Shown: one piece after another, positions 23,356 to 33,095 of the stretch
Layout: the number at the start of each line of letters is the position of its first letter
Numbering within the stretch: the stretch's first letter is position 1
Origin: Desulfovibrio sp.
Lineage (GTDB): Bacteria > Desulfobacterota > Desulfovibrionia > Desulfovibrionales > Desulfovibrionaceae
Direction of reading: 5' to 3'
DNA length: 36,638 bases
Assembly (NCBI GenBank): GCA_017528345.1
Contig: JAFXOX010000052.1
Coordinates: 1 to 36,638, forward strand
Made by a program: the position numbers and the translations under genes
Notes under the pieces: model-generated
The model's input: the letters and a program-made list of their open reading frames with translations, nothing else
Database searches by the model: none
What the model was told of the DNA's origin: nothing

Positions 23356-26309
23356 TCAGGGCATGGCCTTCAGTTCCCTGGCTCTGCGTGCACGCTCCAC
23401 TCTGTCCAGCATCAGATAGGATCCCGTCACTGAATGCGGATCAGCCACAAGGAATTCAGGTGTCCCTGCTGAGACAATCTGGCCGCCATGTTCTCCACCA
23501 CCAGGTCCAAGATCCAGGACATAATCAGCGGCCAGAATCATATCCGCATTGTGTTCTATCACCACCACACTCGCCCCTTTGTCCACAAGGGCGTGCAAAA
23601 CCATAATAAGTTTGCCCACTTCATGCATGTGCAGCCCCGTTGTCGGCTCATCGAGAATATAAAGTGTCCTTGGGAGAGAAAGTTTGCCGAGTTCACGGGA
23701 GATCTTGATGCGCTGCGCCTCTCCTCCTGAAAGCGTCGTCGCCGGCTGTCCCAGCCTGAGATAGCCGAGCCCCACGTCTTCCAAAATGGCCAGTTTGCGT
23801 TCCAGGGCGGGATAACTGGCAAAAAAGCGGCGGGCCTGCTGTACCGTGAGATTGAGCACTTCAGCAATATTCAGGCCCTTATAACGAACTTCTAGGGTTT
23901 CATGATTATAGCGGCTACCGCCGCAGACATCACACTTCACAAATATATCCGGCAAAAAATGCATTTCAACCCGGATCTGCCCCTCACCCCGACAGGCTTC
24001 ACAGCGACCACCCGAGACATTGAAACTGAAGCGACCGGCTGAATACCCGTGCTTTTTAGCATCACTGGTCATGGCAAAAATGGCACGGATCTCATCAAAA
24101 ATTTTGGTATAGGTTGCGGGATTGGAACGCGGGGTGCGGCCAATGGGGGTTTGATCAATGGCAATGACACGCTCAAAAGGCTGAGCTCCCTGTTCATAGA
24201 CAAGTCCGTCAATGGATCCGGGCTGTTCAACTTTCAGGCCAAGCGATAAGGCTACATGCTTATACAGCGTCTCGACCACCAGAGAACTTTTTCCCGAGCC
24301 TGAAACGCCTGTCACGCAGGTCAACACCTTCATGGGCAAGTGAACGTCAAGGCCTGCGAGATTATTGGTCGTAACATGTTTCAGGACGAGCCAGCCTGCA
24401 GGTTCCCTTCTGGCATCAGGGATCGGCACCCCTGCCTCACCTCGCAAATAGCGGGCCGTCAGCGTATCAGCCTTGAGCAGGGTATCCACATTGCCCGTAA
24501 ACATCACCTGCCCGCCCTGTTCACCGCTAGCCGGGCCCATTTCAATGACGGTATCGGCAGCGCAAATGGTTGCGGCATCGTGCTCCACAACAAGGACACT
24601 GTTGCCGCGATCTTTGAGCGTGCGCAAGGTTGCCAGAAGTCTCGCATTGTCTCGAGGATGCAGTCCAATGGAGGGTTCATCGAGCACATAGGTCACCCCC
24701 ACCAGGCCGGAACCAAGTTGCGAGGCCAGACGGATACGCTGGGCCTCGCCTCCAGAAAGGGTCATCATAGAACGCGAAAGCGTCAGATACTCCAGCCCCA
24801 CTTCCCTAAGAAACTGCAGTCTTGCCTTCAGTTCTTTATAAATAGGGGCAAAGATCTGCTCTCGCCGACCTGTGAAGGAACGCTTGGCGAGCCAGTCGAG
24901 CTCCCGCTGCACAGACAAGCCGCAGAACTGGGCGATATTCAGATCATCAACCCGAATGGCAAGAGCCTCTGCGCGCAATCTCTCGCCACCGCAATCTGGG
25001 CAGCGCATGGCATTGCGAAAACGCCCCAGTTCCTCCCGCCAACTGTCGCCATACTGCATACCCTGCTCGAGCAAAGCCACAACACCCGGCCAGCGCGAGA
25101 GAGAAACGGCAATTTTTTTCTGAGCAGATTGCGCATCAAGAAATGCGCACTCTGGACATCACCGCTTGCTCCAAGGGCAATATTGCCCCCCAGCCAGTTG
25201 CGACGAAGTCCAAGGGAGCTGTGCGCCGCCCGCCCCTGTTCATCTTCACCGTAAAAAAGCGCTGCAAGCGCTTCCTGACTCAGCTGATCAAGGGGGGTAT
25301 CCAAACTAAAGCCAAAACGTCCACCCAGAGCCTCAAGAGCCGGAAGATAGCGTGTAAAAACCTCTTTGCGGGCAAAGGGAAGCAGTGCCCCGTCTGCTAA
25401 AGAAAGGCCTCTGTTAGGGGCAATAAGCAGTGGCTCAAAGTACTCCACACTGCCCAGACCGACACAACGGGGACAGGCACCTTGCGGCCCATTAAAGGAA
25501 AAAAGCTGTGGCGTGGGGTTGGGCATGGATATATGGCAGGTGGGACAGGAGGAGTGCGTGGAAAAAAACTGATCCTTGCCGCCAGCCTCATCCAGAACCT
25601 GGACAATGAGCCGACCTTCACCAAAGCGTAAAGCGAGCTCCACGGAATCTGCCAGACGACTACGTATGCCCTCTTTGAGTACCAGGCGGTCCACCACAAG
25701 ATCTATCGTGTATTTGTGATGTTTATCGAGCTGCGGCAGATCATCCAGAAGATGGACTGTGCCGTTGATGCGCACACGCGTAAAGCCCTGTGCCTTCAGC
25801 TTACTCAGACGTTCCTGATGACTGCCCTTGGCCTGCTCAACCAAGGGGGCCATCAGCAGGAATCGTGAACCCATGGGCTTGCTGAGAATGTCTGAGATAA
25901 TCTCGTCCACCGAAAGACTGCTGATGGCTTTGCCGCAGACAGGACAGTAATAGACCCCCAAACGGGCAAAGAGCACGCGCAGAAAGTCATAGATTTCCGT
26001 TACCGTCGCCACGGTTGAACGGGGATTATGGGATGCGCCCTGTTGTTCGAGGGAAATGGAGGGAGACAGACCGTCGATTTTTTCCACATCTGGCTTGTCC
26101 ATCTGCGGCAAAAACTGTCTAGCGTAGGCTGATAAAGATTCCATATAGCGGCGCTGACCTTCGGCGTAGACAATGTCAAAAGCCAACGTTGATTTGCCGG
26201 ACCCTGACGGGCCACAGATCACAACCAGTTCGTCCCTGGGGATGTCCAGCGTCAGATCGCGAAGATTATGATGACGGGCATGCTCGATATGAATGGCTGA
26301 ATGCGGCAC
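23356..26309 (-). CDS. uvrA: Excinuclease ABC subunit A, interrupted by a -1 frame change
   Basis: UvrA finds DNA damage for nucleotide excision repair. The protein is read in two frames. Codons from the GTG at 26309 (GGAGG five bases ahead) to 25113 give 399 residues with Walker A GPSGSGKST and QMDKPDVEKIDGLSPSISLEQ. Moving back one base at the A7 run (25113-25119) gives a further 585 residues: RWPGVVALLEQG, signature TLSGGEAQRIRLASQLGSGL, Walker B YVLDEPSIGLHPRD, second Walker A GVSGSGKSSLV, zinc finger CEACRGEG...CDVCGG, and a second signature and Walker B. The sum, 984, is a normal UvrA length. Unshifted reading stops at 24939 after 456 residues. Either a base is missing (A8 to A7), or the gene uses slippage. 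Confidence 0.9.
25113..25149 (-). other. Slippery A7 run with a hairpin just 5' inside uvrA
   Basis: On the minus strand the zero-frame codons are CTC AGA AAA AAA TTG, so the run contains the heptamer A-AAA-AAA. TGCGCAT/ATGCGCA (25143-25149 and 25130-25136, six-base loop) forms a perfect seven-base stem ending ten bases before the run. A nascent hairpin 5' of a homopolymer is known to promote transcriptional slippage in some elements. A plain one-base deletion explains the data equally well. Confidence 0.6.
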
Positions 26310-26438
26310 ATTTTCCTCCCAGCCCGGCCAGGGGCCAGGGCGCTCGCTTGCAATGGCAAAGGAGGCTAAAAAAAATACGCCGTTTCATCAAGGGCCTGCC
26401 CCCCGAGGAAACGGCGAAAAAACTCAGCTACCAGCCTT

Positions 26439-26918
26439 TCAGGACGCCTGCGACATCCTTTGAGCAGATCGTAGGAGACGCTCGGCCACAAGGCCTGGCG
26501 CCAGATGCTTCTTGATAGCAGGCGAGGCCTTGAGGGTCTGCTCCTCAGCCATAGGCTGACTTGCATAGGCGCGTGCCAATTCTTCTTCAAAAGCTTTGCG
26601 TAAAGCGCAGAAACTTGCCTCCACTTCCGGATAGCTATTGTCCTCGCGCCATGGCAGGCGAAGGCTTTGCTCGCCATGCCGGCCCTGATGGGAGGGGATA
26701 TCAAGACTGTAGGGATTGCCCACTTGCGGGGGATCGGCTCGTTCAAACTGTCCTGGCCAGCAGTGTTCCTGCCATGAGTCAATGGGCTCGGGAATACAGG
26801 AGGCAATACGCATGGCAGGAAGACAAAGGGCTTTTTCATGCGCTTCCAGATCAATGTGATAGGTCAGTGTTGGCCGCACATAGCCTCGTTTTTTGGTGAT
26901 TTTCCAGGAAATCTGCAT
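26439..26918 (-). CDS. Hypothetical third protein of the MoxR/VWA operon
   Basis: A 159-residue soluble protein starting MQISWKITKKRGYVRP; AGGAGA lies six bases before the ATG at 26918, which is 14 bases after the stop of the VWA gene. The N-terminal half looks like a beta-rich domain (YHIDLEAHEKALCLPAMRIAS), the middle has WREDNSYPEVEASF, and the rest is helical. I do not recognise the family. Position suggests that it belongs to the MoxR ATPase and VWA unit, perhaps as an adaptor, but nothing in the sequence shows that. A 129-base gap separates it from uvrA. Confidence 0.7.
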   Translation of the reverse strand: MQISWKITKKRGYVRPTLTYHIDLEAHEKALCLPAMRIASCIPEPIDSWQEHCWPGQFERADPPQVGNPYSLDIPSHQGRHGEQSLRLPWREDNSYPEVEASFCALRKAFEEELARAYASQPMAEEQTLKASPAIKKHLAPGLVAERLLRSAQRMSQAS

Positions 26919-26932
26919 ATCATCTCTCCTGC

Positions 26933-28291
26933 TCAGTTGATCACAATCCACTCGCCAAAAGGCGGAGGATTGTCTTTTCGTCCATCAATGATCCAGAGCA
27001 CGGGATACTCCGGTTGCTCGGGAAATGAAGTACATTCAAGATCGGTAAACCATAACAGACAGACCGGATGCAAACCTTCCCTGTCAATCCAGGCACAGAC
27101 AGGACGATAGTCCGTACCGCCGCCCCCTCTGGGAGCAAGCTGCAGGGGCAGATCCATGCGTCCAAAGGTATGGGTTTCCTGAACCTGACTATCGTGGAAA
27201 ATGACGGTCAGCGTCGTATCAAAGGTCTCAAGCAGTGAGGAAAGCTCCGCACAAAAGCGCGCCAGTTTTTTCCCATCAACGGAACCGGAAGCATCCACAG
27301 CCAAACAAAAGGAAGGAAGTTTGGGCTCACTGCGTGAGGGCAGGTACAGGCCCTGATGCAAATAGCGCCTGTTGGGCACAGTCCAGGAGCTGTCACTCTC
27401 CACGCAGCGTTCAAGGAAGCGCTGTAAAAGGCCTCGCCAGTCAAGTTGCGGATGGATCAGGTTTTTCAGAATCCTGGCAAAGCGTCCTGGCATATCTCCT
27501 TGGTGGAATGCTCGCTGCATGGCCATAAGCAGAGAAATTCTCGATTCGGCTTCAGCGCTTTTCTGTCCCTGGCGCTCCTCATGCTCCTGGTCAAGCAGGG
27601 GGTGATCACGCACTTCACCCACAAAAGCGTCCCCCTCGCGCCCATGATCTTTCTGCCCATCCTGAGCTGAACGGCCGGGCTGTTTTTCCCCTTTGCCAGA
27701 CGCTTTTTGGCCAGCACTCTGGGCCTTACCCTGTTCACGACTCTGGGCTGAGCTGGCAGGACCTCCCAGATCCAGGCCTCCGGCATCTACAAAGCGCGAA
27801 CTTTTCCGTTCCTGCAAAGCACGCTTGGCGCCTCCATGAGGATCCTGCTCCTGAAGCTTGGCTAACACATCAAAGATCTCGTCAGCGGACATGTCGAGAT
27901 AACGCTCATCACACACAAATCCCTTGGGCAACGTAAAGCCGGCATCTTTGAGCAAAAGATTGACGGCAAAATCACAGGCTCTGTTCCAGCGTTTTTCATC
28001 CCGTCCCTTGCGGCGTGTGTGATGTCCACAGGCCAGGTGCAGCATTTCATGTGCCTGAGCCGCCTCAAGGGTTGCACGTGACTGCACCGCAACCCAGGCA
28101 GGATTAAAGCCCATTTCACGGCCATTGGTCCAAAGGTCACGGCAGGCAGAATCGGCTTTCAAGGTCAGACGCAAAGCCAGCGAACCAAAGAAAGGATGTT
28201 CCGCAACAAGGGCTATACGGGCCCGGGTCATAGCCAGTCTCGCACAGTCCTGGCTGCTTTCTCCGCTCTGATCAGACCAGGACATGGGCAT
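26933..28291 (-). CDS. VWA-like protein with HExxH metallopeptidase-like N-terminus (DUF2201 type)
   Basis: A protein of 452 residues if the ATG at 28291 is used; 28285 is equally possible, and both overlap the MoxR gene by 14-20 bases. The N-terminal domain carries AHEMLHLACGHHTRR, an HExxH zinc motif, and RWNRACDFAVN, as in the putative metallopeptidase part of DUF2201 proteins. A charged, Gln/Lys/Gly-rich linker follows (about 180-260). The C-terminal VWA-like domain keeps the metal-site residues: VDASGSVDG, GGGGTDYRP and WFTDLEC. Such proteins pair with MoxR AAA+ ATPases to mature or remodel a target complex. The target here is unknown. Confidence 0.85.
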   Translation of the reverse strand: MPMSWSDQSGESSQDCARLAMTRARIALVAEHPFFGSLALRLTLKADSACRDLWTNGREMGFNPAWVAVQSRATLEAAQAHEMLHLACGHHTRRKGRDEKRWNRACDFAVNLLLKDAGFTLPKGFVCDERYLDMSADEIFDVLAKLQEQDPHGGAKRALQERKSSRFVDAGGLDLGGPASSAQSREQGKAQSAGQKASGKGEKQPGRSAQDGQKDHGREGDAFVGEVRDHPLLDQEHEERQGQKSAEAESRISLLMAMQRAFHQGDMPGRFARILKNLIHPQLDWRGLLQRFLERCVESDSSWTVPNRRYLHQGLYLPSRSEPKLPSFCLAVDASGSVDGKKLARFCAELSSLLETFDTTLTVIFHDSQVQETHTFGRMDLPLQLAPRGGGGTDYRPVCAWIDREGLHPVCLLWFTDLECTSFPEQPEYPVLWIIDGRKDNPPPFGEWIVIN

Positions 28292-29264
28292 TGGCTTCGG
28301 CCCAAACAGCAAAGGCCGGATGTGCACTCAGCGAGGCATCAACAGCCAACGCATCACGCATCAAAAGAACGCCAAACTCTGTGGGCAAACGCCCGGCATA
28401 GCTTGCCAGGGCTTCAAAAGTGGCATCACAAGCCTTAAGAGCAAGCGCTTCACAAATGGCATAACAGGCCGCAGGCTCTTCAGGGACGACGGCTTGCTGC
28501 GGCGAGGACAAAACATCCTCCACGCTGGGCAGCTGACGCCAGATATGCAGAAAACCCAAAAACTCCGCGGCAGCACCTGGCCCCACGGTACCAGCAAAGA
28601 CTTCTTCCATGGCGTCTTCACACGGTTCGGCGTCAAGAATTCGCGACAAAAATTCCCAGGACCTTGGAGAGGCAAAGGCCTTGGCTTTGGAGCCTGGATC
28701 AAAATCATGGAGGAGTTTGGGGCGGTATTTAAGAAAGGCGCAGACCTCAGCGCGAATATTGGCCCCATGGGCCCAGACAAGCCAGTCATCAAGGTCAACG
28801 TCACAGGTCAGATGCACCATACGATTGGCGAGAGCTGTGGGCATACGATGGGTAACACTACGATCCCCTTCTCCGTTCCCTGCGGCAATAACTGTCCAAC
28901 CCTCAGGCAGACAGTATTCTCCAATGCGCCTGTCAAGAATCAGCTGATAGCAGGCTGCCTGCACCAGGGGAGGAGCCGCATTGAGTTCATCAAGGAAAAG
29001 CAGACCCGAGCTTTTGTCTTTGGCATCAGGTAAAAAAGACGGTGGACACCAAATTGCCCGGCCATCCTCACGGATGCGCGGAAGGCCTCGCAAATCCACA
29101 GGATCAAGAAGAACAGCTCTGATATCCACAAGATGGAGATGGAGGGCTCTAGCCGCTTCTGCCACAAGTTGGCTTTTGCCAACCCCCGGCGGGCCCCAGA
29201 GAAATACAGGCTGACGGATGGCAATCAAGGTTGCCAGGACCGACGAGATTTGAGAAGGAATCAT
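28272..29264 (-). CDS. MoxR-family AAA+ ATPase
   Basis: A 330-residue AAA+ ATPase starting MIPSQISSVLATLI. Walker A is GPPGVGKS (about 25-32), Walker B LLFLDELNAAPP, sensor 1 TVIAAGNGEGD, and the Arg-containing box is in RMPTALANRMVHL. These are marks of the MoxR/CbxX-like chaperone ATPases. A start at 29297 is possible, but the ATG at 29264 has GGGG five bases ahead. It leads a three-gene unit with the HExxH/VWA gene, which overlaps its end, and a small unknown gene. The pairing resembles RavA-ViaA, NorQ-NorD and CbbQ-CbbO, which drive metal or cofactor insertion in other proteins. Confidence 0.9.
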   Translation of the reverse strand: MIPSQISSVLATLIAIRQPVFLWGPPGVGKSQLVAEAARALHLHLVDIRAVLLDPVDLRGLPRIREDGRAIWCPPSFLPDAKDKSSGLLFLDELNAAPPLVQAACYQLILDRRIGEYCLPEGWTVIAAGNGEGDRSVTHRMPTALANRMVHLTCDVDLDDWLVWAHGANIRAEVCAFLKYRPKLLHDFDPGSKAKAFASPRSWEFLSRILDAEPCEDAMEEVFAGTVGPGAAAEFLGFLHIWRQLPSVEDVLSSPQQAVVPEEPAACYAICEALALKACDATFEALASYAGRLPTEFGVLLMRDALAVDASLSAHPAFAVWAEANAHVLV

Positions 29265-29316
29265 GCGTGCCCCGATACGATTGGAACAGACAGTCAAAAG
29301 AGATTGAGGTCTTGTT

Positions 29317-29344
29317 CTTATAAAAATTGAATTTTAATGTCAAT
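29317..29344 (-). promoter_or_regulatory. Promoter and possible operator of the MoxR operon
   Basis: On the minus strand TTGACA (29343-29338) and TATAAG (29322-29317) are 15 bases apart, slightly short, in a very AT-rich setting. ATTGA and TCAAT (29326-29330 and 29340-29344) form an inverted repeat spaced by nine bases that covers the -35 box, so a regulator may bind there. Confidence 0.5.
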
Positions 29345-29511
29345 ATCATTCGCAGGACGCAAATAAACCTCATCCTTCTCTGGATAGCCCACAAGAAGTC
29401 TGGAATAAGGGGCAGACTCTTTTCCCGCCTCATTGTCAACAGCAAAGCTCTGAAAATAGGTTCTGGAGCTCCCTTTCCGTTTTTTTGTGAGGGTCTTTGC
29501 TTGTGATCAGA

Positions 29512-30339
29512 TCACAGGTCAACAAGCTCAATTTCTTCACAACTCAGAGTTCTGCCAAGAAAAAGGCTGCCTGTGCGTGCAAAACGTTCCTGATTGTCTG
29601 TGGTCATAAAGTGATGCCTGCCCAATTTTCCCATATCACCGAGAAGGCCTAACGCTTCAAGCTCTCTATGCACACAAAGCGCCACATTGGAGGCTGGATC
29701 AACAACAGTAACCTCTGGCCCCACAACCTCGGCCAGTGTCTGCTTGAGAAGGGGAAAATGCGTACAGCCAAGGATCATGGTATCAGGCTTTTCACCGGAC
29801 GCATGGACAAGAACATCGTCGAGATAATAATGGGCCATTTCTTCTACAAGATGCCCCTGCATTAACCCTTCTTCAGCCATGGGCACAAAAAGCGTACAGG
29901 CTTTGGCACTGCAGCAGGCATTGGGCCTCAGACGAACAATGGCGTGCTCATACACGGCGCTTTTGATGGTGGCTTCCGTGGCAATCACTAAAATATGCCC
30001 ATTACGGCTCACATCAACAGCCGCCTGAGCGCCTGGCTCAACCACACCGACCACCGGCAGAGGCGCCAATTCTTTGCGCAGATCTGGCAAGGCATTGGCT
30101 GTTGCCGTATTGCAGGCCACAACGAGCATTTTCATTCCCCGCTCCACTAGCCTTCGAGCGGCAAGCAAGGTATAACGGATAATCGTTTCTCGCCCCTTGG
30201 TGCCGTAGGGTAGACGTGCCGTATCGCCAAGATAGAGGAGATCTTCCCAGGGCAATCGTTGCGCAATGGCCTTGAAAACTGTTAATCCACCCATACCTGA
30301 ATCAAAAAGACCAATGGGCAAATGGGCTTGTTCTTGCAT
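29512..30339 (-). CDS. murI: Glutamate racemase
   Basis: A 275-residue racemase that supplies D-glutamate for peptidoglycan. Seen are IGLFDSGMGGLTV (catalytic-type Asp about 13), YLGDTARLPYGTKG, the first catalytic Cys in VVACNTATANALP (C76), VVGVVEPGA, and the second in ILGCTHFPLL (C192). The ATG at 30339 follows GGAGG closely; the frame remains open to 30591, but that part is not family-like. It is 247 bases downstream-facing from the MoxR start and divergent from hisH. The stop lies inside the palindrome TGTGATCAGATCACA (29502-29516). Confidence 0.95.
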   Translation of the reverse strand: MQEQAHLPIGLFDSGMGGLTVFKAIAQRLPWEDLLYLGDTARLPYGTKGRETIIRYTLLAARRLVERGMKMLVVACNTATANALPDLRKELAPLPVVGVVEPGAQAAVDVSRNGHILVIATEATIKSAVYEHAIVRLRPNACCSAKACTLFVPMAEEGLMQGHLVEEMAHYYLDDVLVHASGEKPDTMILGCTHFPLLKQTLAEVVGPEVTVVDPASNVALCVHRELEALGLLGDMGKLGRHHFMTTDNQERFARTGSLFLGRTLSCEEIELVDL

Positions 30340-30768
30340 AAGTCCTCCGTAATGCGCAATAAGTCTGCGAACTATCAGAGCTTTTCCTGCTCCTGTCAAT
30401 GTGTGGCACACAGGACAGCCTGCACCAAAAGCAACGGCATCCAACGTGACAACGCAACAGATTCTCCAAGGAAATGTCAGACTGCGTCCTCGGCCCCTGG
30501 AAATAACGGACATATCTGTAATTTTCTTGCCTTTTTGCCTTTCCTGTTTCACAGTGCGCTTTGGCGGCAGATCAGGTTCTATTGCTTGCAAAAGGCACTG
30601 TGAGCTTTCCCAAAAACTCGTTACTCACAGCGAGACATTTCCCGCAAAGAGCGTGTGCCAACAAAAACATGCTTATCTGCCATGAGCAATTACCTGAGGC
30701 AGGGGAGTTTATCCTCGAAGAGGGCTTGCAGTCTTCTCTCTTTAAACGACAAAGCCAAAGAAGGGATC
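30340..30768. other. Divergent intergenic region between murI and hisH
   Basis: There is no convincing gene in these 429 bases. TCACAGTGC (30549-30557) and GCACTGTGA (30595-30603) form a nine-base inverted repeat with a 37-base gap, either a long-loop hairpin or paired operator halves. The GTG at 30655 opens a frame into hisH, but the first 38 residues are not HisH-like. I see no run of His codons that would mark a histidine attenuator. Confidence 0.5.
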
Positions 30769-31416
30769 ATGCTGGGGATAGTAGACTACGGAGCCGGCAA
30801 TCAGACAAGTGTACGACGTGCCTTGGACGCATTGGGCATTACCTCGACCATCAGCCATGATGCGGAAAAGCTCTGGTCCTGCCAGGGTATCATTGTACCT
30901 GGTGTAGGTGCGGCCGGACAGGCCATGCAGCAATTGCGGGGCACAGGCCTTGACGGCCTGCTCAAAGACGCTGCCAAGCAGGGCCGGCCCGTGCTTGGCA
31001 TCTGTCTGGGCTGCCAGATTCTCCTTGATTACAGCGAGGAAAACGATACCGACCTGCTGGGTCTGATTCACGGGCAATGCCGCCGTTTTGCCAGTGACCT
31101 CACGGAAGAAGACGGCCGACCGGCACCTGTTCCTCATATGGGCTGGAATACGTTACACATCCAGCAAAAAGACTGCTCTTTGCTCAAGGGCTTGCCAAGT
31201 GAGGCTTTTTTCTACTTTGTGCACAGCTACTACATTGATCCGGAGTCACCTCAGATTATTGCACAGAGTTACTACGGACATCCTTTCACGGCCATTGTGG
31301 GGCATGAAGGTCTGTGGGGGGTACAGTTCCATCCGGAAAAAAGTGGACGGCCTGGTTTACAGCTTCTCAAAAACTTTTACACATTTTGCCAAGAGGACAA
31401 AAATCATGCTCAGTAA
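30769..31416 (+). CDS. hisH: Imidazole glycerol phosphate synthase glutaminase subunit
   Basis: A 215-residue class-I glutamine amidotransferase. It starts [19 protein letters not shown] and has the oxyanion region [10 protein letters not shown], the nucleophile C79 in [10 protein letters not shown], and the His-Glu pair in [10 protein letters not shown]. It frees ammonia from glutamine for HisF in histidine synthesis. The ATG at 30769 has AAGGG just ahead. The gene overlaps hisF by 11 bases, so the two subunits are made together. HisH/HisF pairs are also used in amidino-sugar synthesis with WbpG-type enzymes. The next gene here is LarE-like, not WbpG-like, and no other his gene is nearby. 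Confidence 0.92.
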   Translation: MLGIVDYGAGNQTSVRRALDALGITSTISHDAEKLWSCQGIIVPGVGAAGQAMQQLRGTGLDGLLKDAAKQGRPVLGICLGCQILLDYSEENDTDLLGLIHGQCRRFASDLTEEDGRPAPVPHMGWNTLHIQQKDCSLLKGLPSEAFFYFVHSYYIDPESPQIIAQSYYGHPFTAIVGHEGLWGVQFHPEKSGRPGLQLLKNFYTFCQEDKNHAQ

Positions 31417-32185
31417 ACGCGTGATTGTCTGCCTTGATGTTCGCAACGGCCGTCTGACCAAAGGTATTAAATTTGCCGGGAATCAGGACATCGGAGATCC
31501 CGTAGAAAGTGCCAGGCGCTATTACGAGGAAGGCGCTGATGAAATCGTCTTCTACGATATCACAGCCTCAGCAGAACAACGTGGCATTTTCCTCGATGTT
31601 GTTTCACGTGTGGCCCAAGCCATTTTTATTCCCTTTAGCGTAGGCGGAGGCATTGCCTGTCTGGATGACATGCATGCCGTCCTTGATGCTGGAGCCGAAA
31701 AGATTTCCATCAATTCCGCGGCTGTCAAAAATCCTAGGCTGATCTCGGAAGGAGCTCGGGAATTTGGCTCTCAGGCCATTGTGGTCGGCATGGACGTTTT
31801 GGCTGTGGAAAAAACGGCAGATATTCCTTCGGGCTATGAGATCGTTATCCACGGAGGCCGCCTGCATACCGGTCTCGACGCGCTGGCCTGGGCAAAACAA
31901 TGCCAGGACCTCGGTGCCGGGGAGCTCTGCATCAATTCCATTGATGCTGATGGCACCAAGGACGGCTATGAACTTACGTTGACCGCGGCCATCTGCGCAC
32001 ATGTCACCATTCCCGTCATTGCCTCAGGCGGAGCTGGCTGCCCGGCGCATCTTCTGGATGCTCTGACACGCGGTCAGGCCCAGGCGGCGCTCATCGCTTC
32101 CATCGTCCATTACGGTCAGTACTCCATTGCCGAGTGCAAGCAATACCTGGCCGATCACGGTGTATGTGTCAGACAGACGTGGTAG
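31406..32185 (+). CDS. hisF: Imidazole glycerol phosphate synthase cyclase subunit
   Basis: A 259-residue (beta/alpha)8 barrel. The catalytic Asp residues D11 (VCLDVRNGR) and D130 (VVGMDV) are in place, as are the phosphate-binding parts [33 protein letters not shown] and [15 protein letters not shown]. It joins PRFAR and ammonia from HisH to give IGP and AICAR. The loop after D11 reads RNGRLTKG instead of the common K-[DN]-G-R-V-V-K-G, a minor change. The start overlaps hisH, and GAGGA lies eight bases ahead. The LarE-like gene begins inside its 3' end. Confidence 0.93.
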   Translation: MLSKRVIVCLDVRNGRLTKGIKFAGNQDIGDPVESARRYYEEGADEIVFYDITASAEQRGIFLDVVSRVAQAIFIPFSVGGGIACLDDMHAVLDAGAEKISINSAAVKNPRLISEGAREFGSQAIVVGMDVLAVEKTADIPSGYEIVIHGGRLHTGLDALAWAKQCQDLGAGELCINSIDADGTKDGYELTLTAAICAHVTIPVIASGGAGCPAHLLDALTRGQAQAALIASIVHYGQYSIAECKQYLADHGVCVRQTW

Positions 32186-33006
32186 AGGATGTCCTCTGGG
32201 ATCTGCTGGCGCTTTTACAGGCAAAAGCTCCCCTGGCCATTGCCTGTTCCGGAGGTCTCGATAGCCGTTTTCTCTGCCATGCAGCACGCCTGGCCAAGAC
32301 GGATTTTCTGGCCATCCATGTCGAAGGTCCACATGTACCTCCGGCTGAAAACCGTTATGCCTTGCAATACCTTGCCGACATGGACATTGCCTTCCTTAAC
32401 CTGCCCCTCAATCCCCTGGACAAGCCAGAAGTTGCCGCAAACAGTCGCAAACGCTGCTATTTTTGCAAAAAGATCCTTTTCCAAAGCATGAAAGAGCAGC
32501 TCCGTCACCATGGCGAAGCAGATCGTCTTCTCTGTGACGGCACAAATTTCGACGATCTAGGTGAGTATCGACCGGGGCTCTTGGCTCTCAAGGAAGAAGG
32601 CATTTTTTCACCATTGGCCGCATGCAACATGGACAAAGCCTGTCTGCGCCGACTTGCAAAGGCCACACAGTTACCAAACCCCAATCAGCCATCAAGTCCA
32701 TGCCTGTTAACGCGCTTTCCCTACGACACACAAGTCTCCACAGATGAGCTTGCCCGCATAGGGGCCTGCGAAGAAGCTCTGCGCACTTTTTTTACACGCT
32801 TCCCAGATTGTCCAGCGCCCAATCTGCGCCTGCGTATCTGCCAAGAACCGATTCTTCAGATCACCCCCTTTTCCCCAAACCTTCGTCAAGCACTCAGAGA
32901 AATTCTCGCAAGCTATAAGCTGCTGCCCTGCCGTCTCCTCATCACAGAGACAGTTTCCGGCTTCTTTGACCGCAAAGAAGATCACAAGGAGCTTCCCCTG
33001 CTCTGA
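32164..33006 (+). CDS. larE: LarE-family PP-loop ATP-dependent sulfur transferase
   Basis: A 280-residue PP-loop protein. The ATP loop is [11 protein letters not shown] (about 28-37). Typical LarE marks follow: [12 protein letters not shown] (C98, C101), [26 protein letters not shown] and [12 protein letters not shown], whose C180 matches the sulfur-donor cysteine of LarE. LarE builds the nickel-pincer cofactor of lactate racemase, but distant members serve other thiolations, and no larA, larB or larC is here. The start overlaps hisF by 22 bases and has only a weak ribosome site. The overlap implies co-expression with HisH and HisF, which is unusual. Confidence 0.85.
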   Translation: MCQTDVVEDVLWDLLALLQAKAPLAIACSGGLDSRFLCHAARLAKTDFLAIHVEGPHVPPAENRYALQYLADMDIAFLNLPLNPLDKPEVAANSRKRCYFCKKILFQSMKEQLRHHGEADRLLCDGTNFDDLGEYRPGLLALKEEGIFSPLAACNMDKACLRRLAKATQLPNPNQPSSPCLLTRFPYDTQVSTDELARIGACEEALRTFFTRFPDCPAPNLRLRICQEPILQITPFSPNLRQALREILASYKLLPCRLLITETVSGFFDRKEDHKELPLL

Positions 33007-33095
33007 TAGCGAGAGCAATCTTCAGAAAAAAGATAGACTTTTCCATGCATACGAAGTAAATGAAAGTTTTCCACTTCACTATTTAGGAGGATACT

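Noticed and set aside
24340..25254. 304-codon plus-strand frame opposite uvrA
   Set aside because: It is antisense to conserved UvrA motifs. It spans the frame-change site by chance and shows no domain.
29502..29516. TGTGATCAGATCACA, possible CRP site
   Set aside because: The half-sites are spaced by five bases, not six, and the palindrome overlaps the murI stop codon rather than a promoter.
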